Source: Streptomyces violaceusniger (GTDB lineage Bacteria; Actinomycetota; Actinomycetes; Streptomycetales; Streptomycetaceae). Taken from it: DNA of 64,000 nucleotides. A program made the translations under genes and the position numbers. Below the pieces are notes generated by a model that made no database searches, had not been told where the DNA came from, and saw nothing but the letters and a program-made list of their open reading frames with translations. The stretch is taken from contig BJHW01000002.1 of assembly GCA_005405945.1 (NCBI GenBank), positions 1,302,001 to 1,366,000 on the forward strand, written 5' to 3'. Below, piece after piece: positions 1 to 8,887 of this stretch; the stretch's first letter is position 1, and each line of letters begins with the position of its first letter.

Positions 1-1580
1 TCCTGGAGATGGGCAAGATCGACGTGCGGGACCCCGAGGTCGTCGCGCAGGACCACCCCGGGGTGAAGTACCGCGCGTACGACCTGGACGTGGCCGACTA
101 CGACTGGGTCCAGCGGATGCTGGTCGACTTGGTCGGTCTCTTCGACCGTGGCGCACTGCACCCCCTCCCGGTGACGGCATGGGACGTGCGCCGGGCACCG
201 GACGCGGTGCGGTACATCAGCCAGGCCCGGCACATCGGCAAGAACGTGTTCACCATGCCCAGCGCCCTGAACCCCGAGGGATCGGTGCTGATCACCGGTG
301 GCACCGGCGGCCTGGGCAGCGAGGTGGCGCGCCACCTGGTGGCCGAGCGCGGAGTGCGCAACCTGGTCCTGGTCTCCCGGCGCGGGCCCGACGCGGAGGG
401 CGCCGCCGACCTCAAGGCCGAACTGACCGAGGCGGGCGCGTCGGTGACGCTGGCGGCCTGCGATGTGGCCGACCGCGCCTCGCTGGAGCGGGTGCTGTCC
501 GACGTGCCCGCCGACCACCCGCTGACCGCGGTCGTGCACGCTGCGGGCGTACTCGACGACGGTGTCATCGACACTCTGTCGCCGAAGCGGATCGACACGG
601 TTTTCGAGCCGAAGGTCGACGCGGCGTGGAACCTGCACGAGCTGACCCGCCATCTGGACCTGGCGGAGTTCGTGATGTTCTCGTCCGTCGCCGGTGTGTT
701 CGGCAGCCCGGGACAGGGCAACTACGCCGCGGCCAACTCGTTCCTGGACGCGCTCGCCGCACATCGGCGCGCGCTCGGCCTCCCCGCCGTATCGCTGGCC
801 TGGGGACCATGGGAGCAGGCCGGCGGCATGACCGGCACGCTCAGCCACGCGGACATGGTGCGCATGGCGCGCGAGGGCATGGCGGCCCTGTCCATGGCGG
901 GCGGTCTGCGACTGCTGGACGCCGGCCGGACCAGTGAGGACGCCCTGCTCGTGCCGATGCGGCTGGAGACCTCGGCGTTCAGCGGTCAGACCGACATCCC
1001 CACCCTGCTGCGGGGTGCGGTCCGGGTGCGGAGCAGGGCGGCGGCCGACGGGAAGGCGACCGCGCCTGAGTCGGCCAAGGAGCAGCTGGCCGGTCTCTCC
1101 GGAGCCGAACTCGACCATGCGCTGCTCGCCCTGGTGTGTGGCAGCGCGGCGATGGTGCTGGGCCACAGCGGCGCCCAGTCCATCAAGCCCGACCGCTCCT
1201 TCCAGAGCCTCGGCTTCGACTCGCTGGCGGGCGTGGAGTTCCGTAACCGGCTGAACTCGGCCACCGGGCTCCGCCTTCCCTCCACGCTGATCTTCGACAA
1301 CCCCACGCCCGCCGCGCTCGCCGAGTATCTGCGCGGCCGGGTGGCGACGGACAGCCCGGCCGAGTCGGACATGGATCCGGAAGAGGCCAGGATCCGTGCC
1401 CTTCTGACGTCGATTCCGCTGGGACGCCTGCGCCGCTCCGGTCTGCTGGACGCGCTCACCGAGCTGGCGAGCGGCAAGGACCAGGCCGAGACAGACACCG
1501 AGGAGAAGGAGACGGACTCCATCGACGCGATGGACGACGACGACCTGATCGACATGATGCTCGAGGATCTCGACAACTGA
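1..1580 (+). CDS. Modular type I polyketide synthase, C-terminal end (ER end-KR-ACP), partial
   Basis: The open frame enters from the left edge, so the N-terminal part of the protein is outside the window. Residues are counted from the first in-window Met at base 9. Residues 1-85 match the C-terminal part of a PKS enoylreductase. A ketoreductase follows, with the Rossmann motif TGGTGGLG at 96-103, LDD at 182-184 (the B-type signature), Ser225/226, and Tyr239 with Asn243. An acyl carrier domain has GFDSL with the pantetheine Ser405. The last ~80 residues look like a C-terminal docking domain (acidic, with IDAMDDDDL). No thioesterase is present, so this is not the releasing module and another PKS subunit should follow elsewhere. 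Seen: the domains. Inferred: a fully reducing module. Product unknown. Confidence 0.93.
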   Translation, partial: LEMGKIDVRDPEVVAQDHPGVKYRAYDLDVADYDWVQRMLVDLVGLFDRGALHPLPVTAWDVRRAPDAVRYISQARHIGKNVFTMPSALNPEGSVLITGGTGGLGSEVARHLVAERGVRNLVLVSRRGPDAEGAADLKAELTEAGASVTLAACDVADRASLERVLSDVPADHPLTAVVHAAGVLDDGVIDTLSPKRIDTVFEPKVDAAWNLHELTRHLDLAEFVMFSSVAGVFGSPGQGNYAAANSFLDALAAHRRALGLPAVSLAWGPWEQAGGMTGTLSHADMVRMAREGMAALSMAGGLRLLDAGRTSEDALLVPMRLETSAFSGQTDIPTLLRGAVRVRSRAAADGKATAPESAKEQLAGLSGAELDHALLALVCGSAAMVLGHSGAQSIKPDRSFQSLGFDSLAGVEFRNRLNSATGLRLPSTLIFDNPTPAALAEYLRGRVATDSPAESDMDPEEARIRALLTSIPLGRLRRSGLLDALTELASGKDQAETDTEEKETDSIDAMDDDDLIDMMLEDLDN

Positions 1581-1588
1581 CGAAGGCC

Positions 1589-1618
1589 GAGTCCCCCCCG
1601 GAGACCTCCGGGGGACTC
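1589..1618. terminator. Hairpin terminator after the PKS gene
   Basis: Arms GAGTCCCCC and GGGGGACTC form a perfect 9-bp stem, extended by a short GGAG/CTCC inner pairing, 8 bases after the PKS stop. There is no U-tract, as is usual in Streptomyces. It suggests that the downstream ligase has its own promoter. Confidence 0.7.
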
Positions 1619-1710
1619 GCACTCCAGGGCCACGTCTCGAAGGGCCCCGGCGGCGCGGGTGTTTCTCACCCCAAGAGACTTCAAGAAGAAGAAAGGCACA
1701 GTGAAACCCG

Positions 1711-3147
1711 ATGACCGCAAAGGTCTTTGCGACGGAAGCGGTGCATTCGCTTCCCGAGTTCGAACAGAGGGCCCTGGCCATCGCCGAAGCGCTCCGCGAG
1801 CGCGGGGTCAGCGACGGCACCCGGGTCATGCTGAAGGCGGGCAACTCGGCCGGCTACGTCGGGGCCCTCCTCGCCCTGATGCACACCGGCGCGTCGATCG
1901 TCATGGTCGACCACCAGGAGCGGGCGGAGGCCACCCAGCGCATCTGCGACCAGGCCGGCGTCAAGATCTGCGTGGTCGACGACGACACCCCGATGCCCGA
2001 GAGCGGCCCGGCCCGGGTCACCATCTACGAACTTCTCGTGGCGTCCATGGAGCAGACCCCCGCCGAGCAGCGGCTGTCCCTCGACACCTGGTGCGAGCTG
2101 CCCGACGGCCTGATCATGTGGTCCTCCGGGTCCACCGGGGAGCCCAAGGGCGTCGTCAAGACCGGGGCGAAGTTCCTGAAGAACCTGGAGCGCAACGCCC
2201 AGCAGGTGGGCCACCGCCCCGATGACGTCCTGCTGCCGCTGCTGCCCTTCTCCCACCAGTACGGGCTGTCCATGGTGCTCATCGCCTGGCTGGTCAAGTG
2301 CTCGCTGGTCATCGCGCCCTACCGGCGGCTGGACCGGGCGATGACCATGGCGGGCACGTGCGGGGCCACGGTGGTCGACGCCACCCCGGCCAGCTACCGC
2401 AGCATGCTCAACATGATCGGCCGCAAGCCCGCCCTGGCGGACGAGCTGTCCGGTGTCCGCATGTTCTGCAGCGGGGCGGCCCCACTGGACCCCGGTCTGG
2501 TCGCCGACTACGTCAAGCGGTTCGGACTGCCTCTGCTGGACAGCTACGGCAGCACCGAGGCGGGGAACGTGGCCTTCGCGACCGAGGACAACGTGGTCGC
2601 CTGCGGGCGGGCCGTCGAGGGCCTGAAGCTGCGGATCGTCGACGACGGGGGCGCCGTGCTCTCCTCCGGCGAGGTCGGGGAGATCCAGGTCCACTCGCCC
2701 GACCTGATGGAGGGCTATCTGACGGAGGACGGCACGGTGGCCCCCGTCGACCCGGCCAAGACCGACTGGTACCCCACCGGCGACTTCGGCTATCTGGACG
2801 GCGGGGACAACCTCTTCGTCCTCGGCCGGAAGTCCGCGGTGCACCGCAACGGCCACACGCTCTACCCCGAGATCATCGAGCACAAGCTGGCCGCGGGCGG
2901 CTGCCTCGTCAAGGTGGTCCCCGTCCCCGACGAACAGCGCGGCTGCCAGCTCTTCTTCTTCGTGGAGGACGAACAGCAGCGGGAGCCGCGGCACTGGCGG
3001 GAGCCGATCACCTCTCTGCTGCCCGACTTCGAGCACCCCAACCGCATTCACGTCCTGGAGCGATTCCCCCTGAACCGCAACGGCAAGCCCGACAAACGAC
3101 AGCTGGAGCAGCTGGCTCTCGACCTGGTGCCGGGAGCGAAGGCATGA
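1711..3147 (+). CDS. AMP-forming acyl-activating enzyme (ANL superfamily ligase)
   Basis: A 478-residue adenylate-forming enzyme that activates a carboxylic acid as acyl-AMP. Visible motifs are the phosphate loop SSGSTGEPKG, YGSTEAG, YPTGDFGYLDG, and a C-terminal NGKPDKRQ carrying the catalytic Lys. It is shorter than typical acyl-CoA ligases (~520-550) because the N-terminal domain is compact. ATG at 1711 was chosen; the nearby GTG at 1701 is out of frame. Its stop overlaps the next ATG (ATGA), so it is coupled to the acyltransferase gene. By analogy with beta-amino-acid macrolactam loci, where a free-standing ligase and a discrete acyltransferase load an unusual starter, it may supply a PKS starter unit. 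That role is inference. Confidence 0.85.
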   Translation: MTAKVFATEAVHSLPEFEQRALAIAEALRERGVSDGTRVMLKAGNSAGYVGALLALMHTGASIVMVDHQERAEATQRICDQAGVKICVVDDDTPMPESGPARVTIYELLVASMEQTPAEQRLSLDTWCELPDGLIMWSSGSTGEPKGVVKTGAKFLKNLERNAQQVGHRPDDVLLPLLPFSHQYGLSMVLIAWLVKCSLVIAPYRRLDRAMTMAGTCGATVVDATPASYRSMLNMIGRKPALADELSGVRMFCSGAAPLDPGLVADYVKRFGLPLLDSYGSTEAGNVAFATEDNVVACGRAVEGLKLRIVDDGGAVLSSGEVGEIQVHSPDLMEGYLTEDGTVAPVDPAKTDWYPTGDFGYLDGGDNLFVLGRKSAVHRNGHTLYPEIIEHKLAAGGCLVKVVPVPDEQRGCQLFFFVEDEQQREPRHWREPITSLLPDFEHPNRIHVLERFPLNRNGKPDKRQLEQLALDLVPGAKA

Positions 3148-4161
3148 CCGACCCACGGACCACCGAGCCACAGGCCACGCAGCCGCAGGCACCCGAGGCG
3201 GAGACCAGCCGTACGGCGATGGTCTTCCCCGGGATGGGGCCCTTCCGCTTCACCGACGTGGGCGAGTTCCTGCTGACCAACCCCACGCCCGGCGCCGACT
3301 GGCGATCGCGGACGAGGTGGTGGGGTACTCCGTGTTCGACCGGTACCGCCGGTCGGACGCCGACGAGGAGGCGCAGTACGCCGCCCACACCCAGATCGCC
3401 TTCCTGACCGTCTGTCTCTCCCTCGCCGACTGGGCGGAGGAGACGCTGGGCGAGCGGCCCGAGCTGTGCGCGGGACCGAGCTTCGGCCAGCGGGCCGCGG
3501 TGACCTACGCGGGGTCCCTGCCGTTCGAGGAGACCGTGCGGCTCACCGCCGAACTGGCGCGCTGCGAGGAGGAGTACTTCCGGCAGGAGCACCGTGAGGC
3601 GGTCACCCACTGCGTGATCCACACCCCGAGGAGCGGCTTCGGGAGGCGCTGGCCGAACTGGACGCCGAGGGGGAGTGGCACGACGTCTCCGGCTACATCG
3701 ACCAGGGCTTCTACCTCGTGTCCCTGCGCGAGCCGGTGCTCGACCGGTTCAAGAAGCGGATCGGCGAGCTCGGCGGATACAACATGTACACGATGTGGCC
3801 GCCCGTGCACGCCCCGGCGTTCTCCGCCCTGCGCCGCAAGGCTGAGGAGGAGGTCCTCGGCACCTTCGAGGTGGCCGACCCCAAGCTCCCGGTCGTCGCG
3901 GACCAGAACGGCGCGCTGCTGACCGACGCGGAGGGTGTGCGCACGATGCTGCTCGACACCTTCAACCACCCGATCCGCTGGCCGGACATGGTGGACACGA
4001 TGCGGGAGCAGGGCATCACCAAGGTCTGCATCGCGGGTCCGGACAACCTCTTCGGCCGGGTGAACCGCACCGTGGACACCTTCGAGGTGGTGGCCATCGA
4101 CGCCCGCAAGGCGATGCGTCCGCGCGTCCGGCAGAGGAGCGCCCGCCGGGCGAGGCGGTGA
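3144..4161 (+). CDS. Discrete acyltransferase (malonyl-transferase fold), two apparent frameshifts
   Basis: Three consecutive frames give one ~339-residue protein once one C is restored in the run at 3281-3284 and one in the run at 3624-3627. The N-terminus has MVFPGMG, as in FabD-type acyltransferases. The nucleophile elbow reads AGPSFGQ, so the usual GHSxG is GPSFG, with Ser kept and the neighbouring His replaced by Pro. The second catalytic His lies in PVHAPAFS, matching PFHSPxM of the family. ATGA overlap couples it to the acyl-activating ligase. Both frame breaks are single missing bases in C runs, so a sequencing cause is likelier than a dead gene. Likely role: moving an activated starter acyl group between carrier proteins or onto the PKS (inferred). 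Confidence 0.72.
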
Positions 4162-4215
4162 GGGAGGCGGCGCTGTCCCCGGGCAGCGCCCCTTCCGTAT
4201 AAGCGCTCCATGTAA

Positions 4216-4245
4216 TTGACTGATCGATCTCAAAAGGGTTAGCGT
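4216..4245 (+). promoter_or_regulatory. Sigma-70-type promoter of the TetR gene, probably leaderless
   Basis: TTGACT, an 18-base spacer, then TAGCGT. The predicted start lies about 6-7 bases downstream, on or beside the ATG at 4252, and no ribosome-binding site precedes it. The spacer contains the self-complementary GATCGATC, a possible autoregulatory operator. Confidence 0.6.
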
Positions 4246-4251
4246 GCCGGT

Positions 4252-4860
4252 ATGGCACGGAGGAAGGAATTCGATCCGGAGGTCGCGCTGGACGCCGCGA
4301 TGCGGCTGTTCTGGCGTCATGGCTACGAGGGGACGTCCACCAGTGACCTGGTGGACGAGCTGGGCATCGCGCGGGCAAGTCTGTACGGGACCTTCGGGTC
4401 CAAGCGCGGGCTGTACCTGGCCGCGCTCGACCGCTTCCTCTCCGGCGCCGCGGGGCCGAGCCCGGCTGACATCCTGGCGTCGCGCGCATCGGCCCTGGAC
4501 GCCGTCCGGGATCTCCTGGAAACCAGTGCGGCGGCCCCCAAGCCGGGCACACCCCAGGGGTGTTTCGCGGTCAACGCCACGGTGGAGCACGGCGATTCCG
4601 ACCCCGAGATCGCGCGGCGCCTCGAGGGCAACCGAAGCCGCCTCGAAACCGCGCTCTACGGCGCGCTGCTGAGGGCCCACGCGGAGGGCGAGCTGGCCCC
4701 CGGCGTCGATCCGCGATCGGCGGCGACCATGCTGGCCTCGCTCAACAGCGGCCTGAAGGTGCTCTCGTGCGCGGGTGAGGACCAGCGCGACCGCATCACC
4801 ACCTCCATCGACGCCGTCATGGCGATGCTGACCTCCCCGGCGGCCGCCGTCACCGGCTGA
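4252..4860 (+). CDS. TetR/AcrR family regulator
   Basis: A 202-residue repressor-type protein. The N-terminal helix-turn-helix covers roughly residues 9-55, with TSTSDLVDELGIARASLYGTF as the recognition region (quoted in part: LGIARASLYGTFGSK). The C-terminal ligand domain contains a GCFAVNATVE segment typical of the TetR subgroup next to detoxification enzymes. The start is the ATG just after a good promoter, so a leaderless transcript is likely. The next gene on the same strand, 117 bases away, encodes an epoxide-hydrolase-like protein and is the probable target. It does not look like a PKS pathway regulator, but its position beside the PKS block leaves this open. Confidence 0.88.
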   Translation: MARRKEFDPEVALDAAMRLFWRHGYEGTSTSDLVDELGIARASLYGTFGSKRGLYLAALDRFLSGAAGPSPADILASRASALDAVRDLLETSAAAPKPGTPQGCFAVNATVEHGDSDPEIARRLEGNRSRLETALYGALLRAHAEGELAPGVDPRSAATMLASLNSGLKVLSCAGEDQRDRITTSIDAVMAMLTSPAAAVTG

Positions 4861-4977
4861 CGGCGGCGATCCGCTGCCGCGCGAGCGCGGAAGACACCTG
4901 TGGCCGCTCGTGGTCAAGCCCTGTGTTCATTCGAGACCACTCAGTCCCGAAACCCTGAGATAGATCATGGAGAAGCA

Positions 4978-5862
4978 ATGATTTCCGACCATCGTGGAGC
5001 ACCTGTCCGCACCGGCCGCGCCGCCGTCAACGGGACGAAGCTGCATTACCGAACGGCCGGCTCCGGCCCGGTGGTGGTGCTGCTGCACGGCGTGCCCAAG
5101 ACCGGCTATCACTGGCGGCACCTGGTCCCGAAGCTGACGGCACGGCACACCGTCGTCGTGCCGGACCTCCGTGGTCTGGGCGACTCCGCCCACCCCGCGG
5201 AGGGATTCGACTGCGCCACGATGAGCGACGACATCGCCGCGCTGATGGCCCACCTCGGCCACGAGAGCTACACCGTGATGGGGGAGGACTGGGGAGCGGT
5301 GGTCGGCTATCAGCTCGCCGCCCGGCACCGCGATCACGTCGAGGCCCTGGTGTTCGCCGAGGCGTTGTTGCCCGGGTTCGGCTTCGAGGACCACACCGCC
5401 CTGACCCGCGAGAACGTCTCGGGCGGGATGTTCCTGTGGCATCTGGGCTTCTACTTCCAGCCGGACGTCCCCGAGATGCTGATCGCCGGGCATGAGCGCG
5501 AGCTCATCACGTACATGCTGAAGGACGAGCGCAGCTACCCCGACACCGCCACCGCGGACGCGATCGAGGAATATGTGCGCTGCTACTCCATGCCCGGCGG
5601 TATCCGCTCGATGCTGGCGATCTATCGCGCGATGCTCGTCGACGCCGAGCAGAACCGGGAGGCGGCGCGGACGAAGCTGGACATCCCGGTGCTGGCGCTC
5701 GGCGGCGACGCGTTCATCGGCGACCGGAACGAGGCCCAGATGCGGCTCCTCGCCCATGACGTCACCGGCCATGTCTTCGAGGCCGGACACGACCTCGCCG
5801 AGGAGGTGCCGGACGAGGTGGCCGATGTACTGCTGGGGTTCCTGAACGACCGGCTCGTGTGA
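4978..5862 (+). CDS. Alpha/beta hydrolase, epoxide hydrolase type
   Basis: A 294-residue cytosolic alpha/beta-fold enzyme. The oxyanion motif is HGVPKTGYHW. The nucleophile elbow is GEDWGA, so the nucleophile is Asp, as in soluble epoxide hydrolases and haloalkane dehalogenases rather than esterases. The catalytic His is in the late AGHDLAEE. The start at 4978 is preferred over an upstream in-frame one because GGAG lies five bases before it and homology begins there. It follows a TetR gene on the same strand and ends in a convergent terminator. Substrate unknown. Confidence 0.85.
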   Translation: MISDHRGAPVRTGRAAVNGTKLHYRTAGSGPVVVLLHGVPKTGYHWRHLVPKLTARHTVVVPDLRGLGDSAHPAEGFDCATMSDDIAALMAHLGHESYTVMGEDWGAVVGYQLAARHRDHVEALVFAEALLPGFGFEDHTALTRENVSGGMFLWHLGFYFQPDVPEMLIAGHERELITYMLKDERSYPDTATADAIEEYVRCYSMPGGIRSMLAIYRAMLVDAEQNREAARTKLDIPVLALGGDAFIGDRNEAQMRLLAHDVTGHVFEAGHDLAEEVPDEVADVLLGFLNDRLV

Positions 5863-5889
5863 TCCGAGCCGAGCGGAGCGCTCACCCGA

Positions 5890-5930
5890 GCCGCGCGGTG
5901 GCACCACGAGAGGCGGGGCCACCGCGCGGC
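5890..5930. terminator. Bidirectional terminator
   Basis: A perfect 13-bp stem, GCCGCGCGGTGGC paired with GCCACCGCGCGGC, with a 15-base loop. It sits between the convergent epoxide-hydrolase-like gene and RidA-like gene. Confidence 0.75.
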
Positions 5931-5935
5931 CACGC

Positions 5936-6343
5936 TCAGTCGAGGACCGCGGTGGCCTCGATCTCGACCAGATGCTCGGGCACGTCCAGTGCCGCGACGC
6001 CCAACAGTGTGGCCGGCGGGACCGGGGTGGCCCCCAGTTTCGCGGCCGCCCGCGCGGCCCCCTCCAGGAACTGGGGCATCTTGTCGGGGGTCCAGTCGAC
6101 GACGTAGGCGGTCAGCTTCGCCACGTCGTCGAAGGAGCCGCCGACCTCGGCCAGGGCGGTGGCGACGTTGAGGTAGCACCGCTCGACCTGAGCCGCGAGA
6201 TCGCCTTCGCCGACCGTGACCCCATCGGCGTCCCAGGCCACCTGCCCGGCGATGTGGATCAGCCTCGACCCGGTCGCGATCGACACCTGTCGGTACGCGT
6301 CGATCTCCGGCAATCCGCTGGGGTTTACCAGGGTGATGGCCAT
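5936..6343 (-). CDS. RidA/YjgF family protein
   Basis: A 135-residue single-domain protein of the RidA/Rid fold, normally trimeric and cytosolic. The hallmark C-terminal block reads PPATLLGVAALDVPEHLVEIEATAVL (in part: LVEIEATAVL). Archetypal RidA has an Arg (Arg105 in E. coli) at the start of this strand, which binds the substrate carboxylate and drives imine/enamine hydrolysis. Here the position reads PPAT, without Arg, so this is probably a Rid-like subfamily without proven deaminase activity. The start at 6343 has AGAAGGCAGG upstream; an upstream extension is possible but not conserved-looking. Monocistronic. Confidence 0.85.
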   Translation of the reverse strand: MAITLVNPSGLPEIDAYRQVSIATGSRLIHIAGQVAWDADGVTVGEGDLAAQVERCYLNVATALAEVGGSFDDVAKLTAYVVDWTPDKMPQFLEGAARAAAKLGATPVPPATLLGVAALDVPEHLVEIEATAVLD

Positions 6344-6592
6344 ACTGCCTGCCTTCTCGTCATGGGAGCCCACGGGCTCGCTGTCACGGAATCCAAGAGC
6401 CCGCGCTCTCTGGTGGTTACTGGGAAACCGTAAGAGAGTGGCCGTCGGCATGGAAGAACGCACTTTTCGGTGACCGAGGAACCTTTTGGTGACCAACGGG
6501 GTGATGCGGTTGGCGCACCGGTCGGCGCACCGGTCGCGCGGGCGTCCGGCCTTCCGGGTTTGTCATGTACGGGATACAGTGCGGACGATGCG

Positions 6593-6606
6593 TGGGAGCG
6601 CTCCCA
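6593..6606. promoter_or_regulatory. CebR-type operator (cello-oligosaccharide repressor box)
   Basis: TGGGAGCGCTCCCA, a perfect 14-bp palindrome identical to the consensus described for CebR in Streptomyces. It lies 46 bases before the ATG of the secreted protein and about a dozen bases after a possible -10 hexamer (TACAGT at 6575), which fits repression near the transcription start. Confidence 0.85.
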
Positions 6607-6652
6607 AAGCTTCCAGTGCTCCCGATCCCTCTGACCAGGCGAAGGATCTCCC

Positions 6653-7441
6653 ATGACCCCCACACCACACCGCGCCCTGGCCGTCGCCGCGGTGGCCGTG
6701 GCGGTGGCGCTGGCCGCCCCGGCCGCGCCACGGGCCTCGGCACAACCGGCGGCCTGCGCCGCCAACGGCTTCTGCGAGGACTTCGAGTCCCAGACCGGGA
6801 CCACCCCGGCGGGCCGCTGGACCACGGCCGTCGCCAACTGCTCGGGCACCGGCACCGCCACCGTGGACACCACGATGGCGCACGGCGGCACCAAGTCGGT
6901 GCGGATCACGGGCAAGGCGGGCTACTGCAACCACGCCTTCGTCGGCACCTCGCTGTCCGGCCTGCCGTCCGGCGGCGACCTCTACACCCGCTTGTGGGTC
7001 CGCCACACCACCGCGCTGCCCGCCCAGCACGTCACGTTCGCCGCCCTGCGCGACACCAACGACAACGGCAAGGACCTGCGCATGGGCGGGCAGAACAAGG
7101 CGCTCCAGTGGAACCGCGAGTCGGACGACGCCACCCTCCCCGCCCAGAGCCCGGCGGGCGTCGCGCTCAGCACCCCGCTGCCCGTCAACACCTGGACATG
7201 TCTGGAGTTCCGCCTCGACCGCACCGCGGGGCGCCTGGACACCTGGGTGAACGGCGGGCTCGTCACCGGCCTGGTGGTCGACGGCACCCCGACCCAGGAC
7301 GTCGACCAGCAGTGGCTGAACCGGGGCGGGTGGCGGCCCGCCCCGGCCGATCTGCGGCTGGGCTGGGAAAGCTATGGCGAGGGCGATGACACCCTCTGGT
7401 ACGACGACGTGGCCGTCGGCACCTCCCGCATCGGCTGCTGA
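6653..7441 (+). CDS. Secreted Cip1-like / polysaccharide-binding jelly-roll protein
   Basis: A 262-residue protein with a Sec signal peptide (Ala/Val-rich core, AxA cleavage near ASA|QP at residue 30). The mature part has CEDFES near its start, several Cys that could form disulfides, and a C-terminal DDTLWYDDVAVG typical of LamG/jelly-roll carbohydrate-active folds. It resembles the core domain of Cip1, a cellulose-induced protein; I call it Cip1-like, not a proven lyase. GAAGGA lies six bases before the ATG. The perfect CebR box upstream ties expression to cello-oligosaccharides, supporting a role in plant-polymer use outside the cell. Confidence 0.75.
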   Translation: MTPTPHRALAVAAVAVAVALAAPAAPRASAQPAACAANGFCEDFESQTGTTPAGRWTTAVANCSGTGTATVDTTMAHGGTKSVRITGKAGYCNHAFVGTSLSGLPSGGDLYTRLWVRHTTALPAQHVTFAALRDTNDNGKDLRMGGQNKALQWNRESDDATLPAQSPAGVALSTPLPVNTWTCLEFRLDRTAGRLDTWVNGGLVTGLVVDGTPTQDVDQQWLNRGGWRPAPADLRLGWESYGEGDDTLWYDDVAVGTSRIGC

Positions 7442-7461
7442 CCAGCCGTCAGGACTCCCGG

Positions 7462-7486
7462 CCCCGTGGGCTTCCCGCCCACGGGG
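7462..7486. terminator. Convergent terminator
   Basis: CCCCGTGGGC and GCCCACGGGG, a perfect 10-bp stem with a 5-base loop, between the Cip1-like gene and the convergent transporter gene. Confidence 0.75.
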
Positions 7487-7495
7487 CGGCCGCCG

Positions 7496-8776
7496 TCAGC
7501 AGACGCCGTCGCCCGGCTTCGGGTTCCCGAGCCCGAAGAGCGGCCGCAGCTTCAGCCCGGCCCAGGTGCCGAGGAGGGCGAAGGCGCCCCAGACCCAGCC
7601 GTGCAGGCTGCCGGAGGCGATGCCCGCGAGATAGGCGCCGATGTTGCAGCCGCCCGCCAGCCGGGCGCCGATGCCCATCAGCACCCCGCCGAGCACCGCC
7701 GCGGTCGCCGTACGCCACGGCACACCGCGGTGCAGGGTCCAGGTGCCGCCGAGCGCCGCGGCGACCGCCGCGCCGATCATGATGCCGATGTCGGTGAGGC
7801 TGGTCTTGTCGGCGAGCACGGGCCCCGCGAGCATCTCCTTGTTCCCGGGCTGCTGCCACCAGCTCCAGCTCTCCGGGTGGCCGCCGAGCGCGCGCACCAG
7901 CTCCGAGCCCCACAGGCTGAAGGCACTGGTGACGCCCCACGCGCCACCGGAGACGAGCAGCACGCCGGCGCCCAGCACGGCCAGCGCCAGCGCGCCGACC
8001 GCCAGCGGCCAGGAGCCGCGCAGTACCCGGGCGGCGGCACCGCGCGCGGAGGGCACCGGACCGATCGGCGGCGGGTTGCGGCGGGCCTGGACGCGACGGC
8101 TGACCAGGACGATGGCGGCGAGCACGGCGATCGTCACCGCCCATGAGCCGAACCAGCCGATGTGGTCCGCCATGACGACCGGCTCCAGCGAGGGCAGGTC
8201 CTTCCACAGGTCGAACTGCCAGGCGGCCAGGGTGGCGCCGCCGATGAAGCCGCCGAGCGTGAGCACGATCGACGTCTGCCCCGAGCCGACCGCGAAGAGG
8301 GTGCCGGAGGCGCAGGCGCCACCGAGCTGCATGCCGACGGCGAAGACGAACGAGCCGATCAGCAGCCCGAGCCCCAGCGGCCCGGCCGAGGGCGCGGGCA
8401 CGGACCCGAACAGCCCGGTCTTCGTGCCGATGAGCAGGGCGAACAGGGTGGCCGTCGTGCCGAGCAGCAGGGTGTGGGCGCGCAGTCCGGTGCCGTTGCC
8501 GACGGCCACCAGCTGCCGCCAGGCGGAGGTGAAGCCGAAGCGGGAGTGGAAGAGGGCGACGCCCAGGGCGAGGCCGAGCAGCAGCAGGACGCCGGGCTTG
8601 GCCCCGTGGGCGGACCATACGTACGCGGTCAGCGCCGCGGCGAGCAGCCCGGAAACGGCGAGCGGCACCGGCCGCACCGGTGGCGCGGCGGGCGCCTCCG
8701 GGCGCGGCACGGAGGTGGGGGAGGGGGACAGCAGTGCGGCGGTCTTCGCCGCCTCGGCGGGCGGGGCGGTGGTCAC
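7496..8776 (-). CDS. YeeE/YedE family sulfur-compound transporter
   Basis: A 426-residue integral membrane protein with about ten hydrophobic helices after a disordered Pro/Ala-rich N-terminus of ~35 residues. Two family motifs with conserved Cys are visible: GGACASGTL in the first half and GGCNIGAYLAGI in the second. YeeE/YedE members include thiosulfate importers, in which Cys residues relay the substrate; a sulfur cargo is inferred from that. The start is GTG, with GGAG about eight bases upstream. A Cys-rich leader ORF precedes it on the same strand, suggesting cysteine or sulfur control. Confidence 0.82.
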   Translation of the reverse strand: MTTAPPAEAAKTAALLSPSPTSVPRPEAPAAPPVRPVPLAVSGLLAAALTAYVWSAHGAKPGVLLLLGLALGVALFHSRFGFTSAWRQLVAVGNGTGLRAHTLLLGTTATLFALLIGTKTGLFGSVPAPSAGPLGLGLLIGSFVFAVGMQLGGACASGTLFAVGSGQTSIVLTLGGFIGGATLAAWQFDLWKDLPSLEPVVMADHIGWFGSWAVTIAVLAAIVLVSRRVQARRNPPPIGPVPSARGAAARVLRGSWPLAVGALALAVLGAGVLLVSGGAWGVTSAFSLWGSELVRALGGHPESWSWWQQPGNKEMLAGPVLADKTSLTDIGIMIGAAVAAALGGTWTLHRGVPWRTATAAVLGGVLMGIGARLAGGCNIGAYLAGIASGSLHGWVWGAFALLGTWAGLKLRPLFGLGNPKPGDGVC

Positions 8777-8887
8777 GTGCGGACTCCGGAGATCGGCGAG
8801 AGGGGGATGGCGCTGGGCGGGAGGGCCGGGCCGGACGGCGCGGCGCCGAGGCGGCGGCGCGCGGTGGGGAAACCGGCTGGTTCCGGC

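Noticed and set aside
1681..3192. Long minus-strand frame opposite the acyl-activating enzyme, and similar long frames such as 10588-12699 and 54802-57513
   Set aside because: Composition is a mirror of the real gene's third-position GC, with no recognisable domains; typical high-GC shadow frames.
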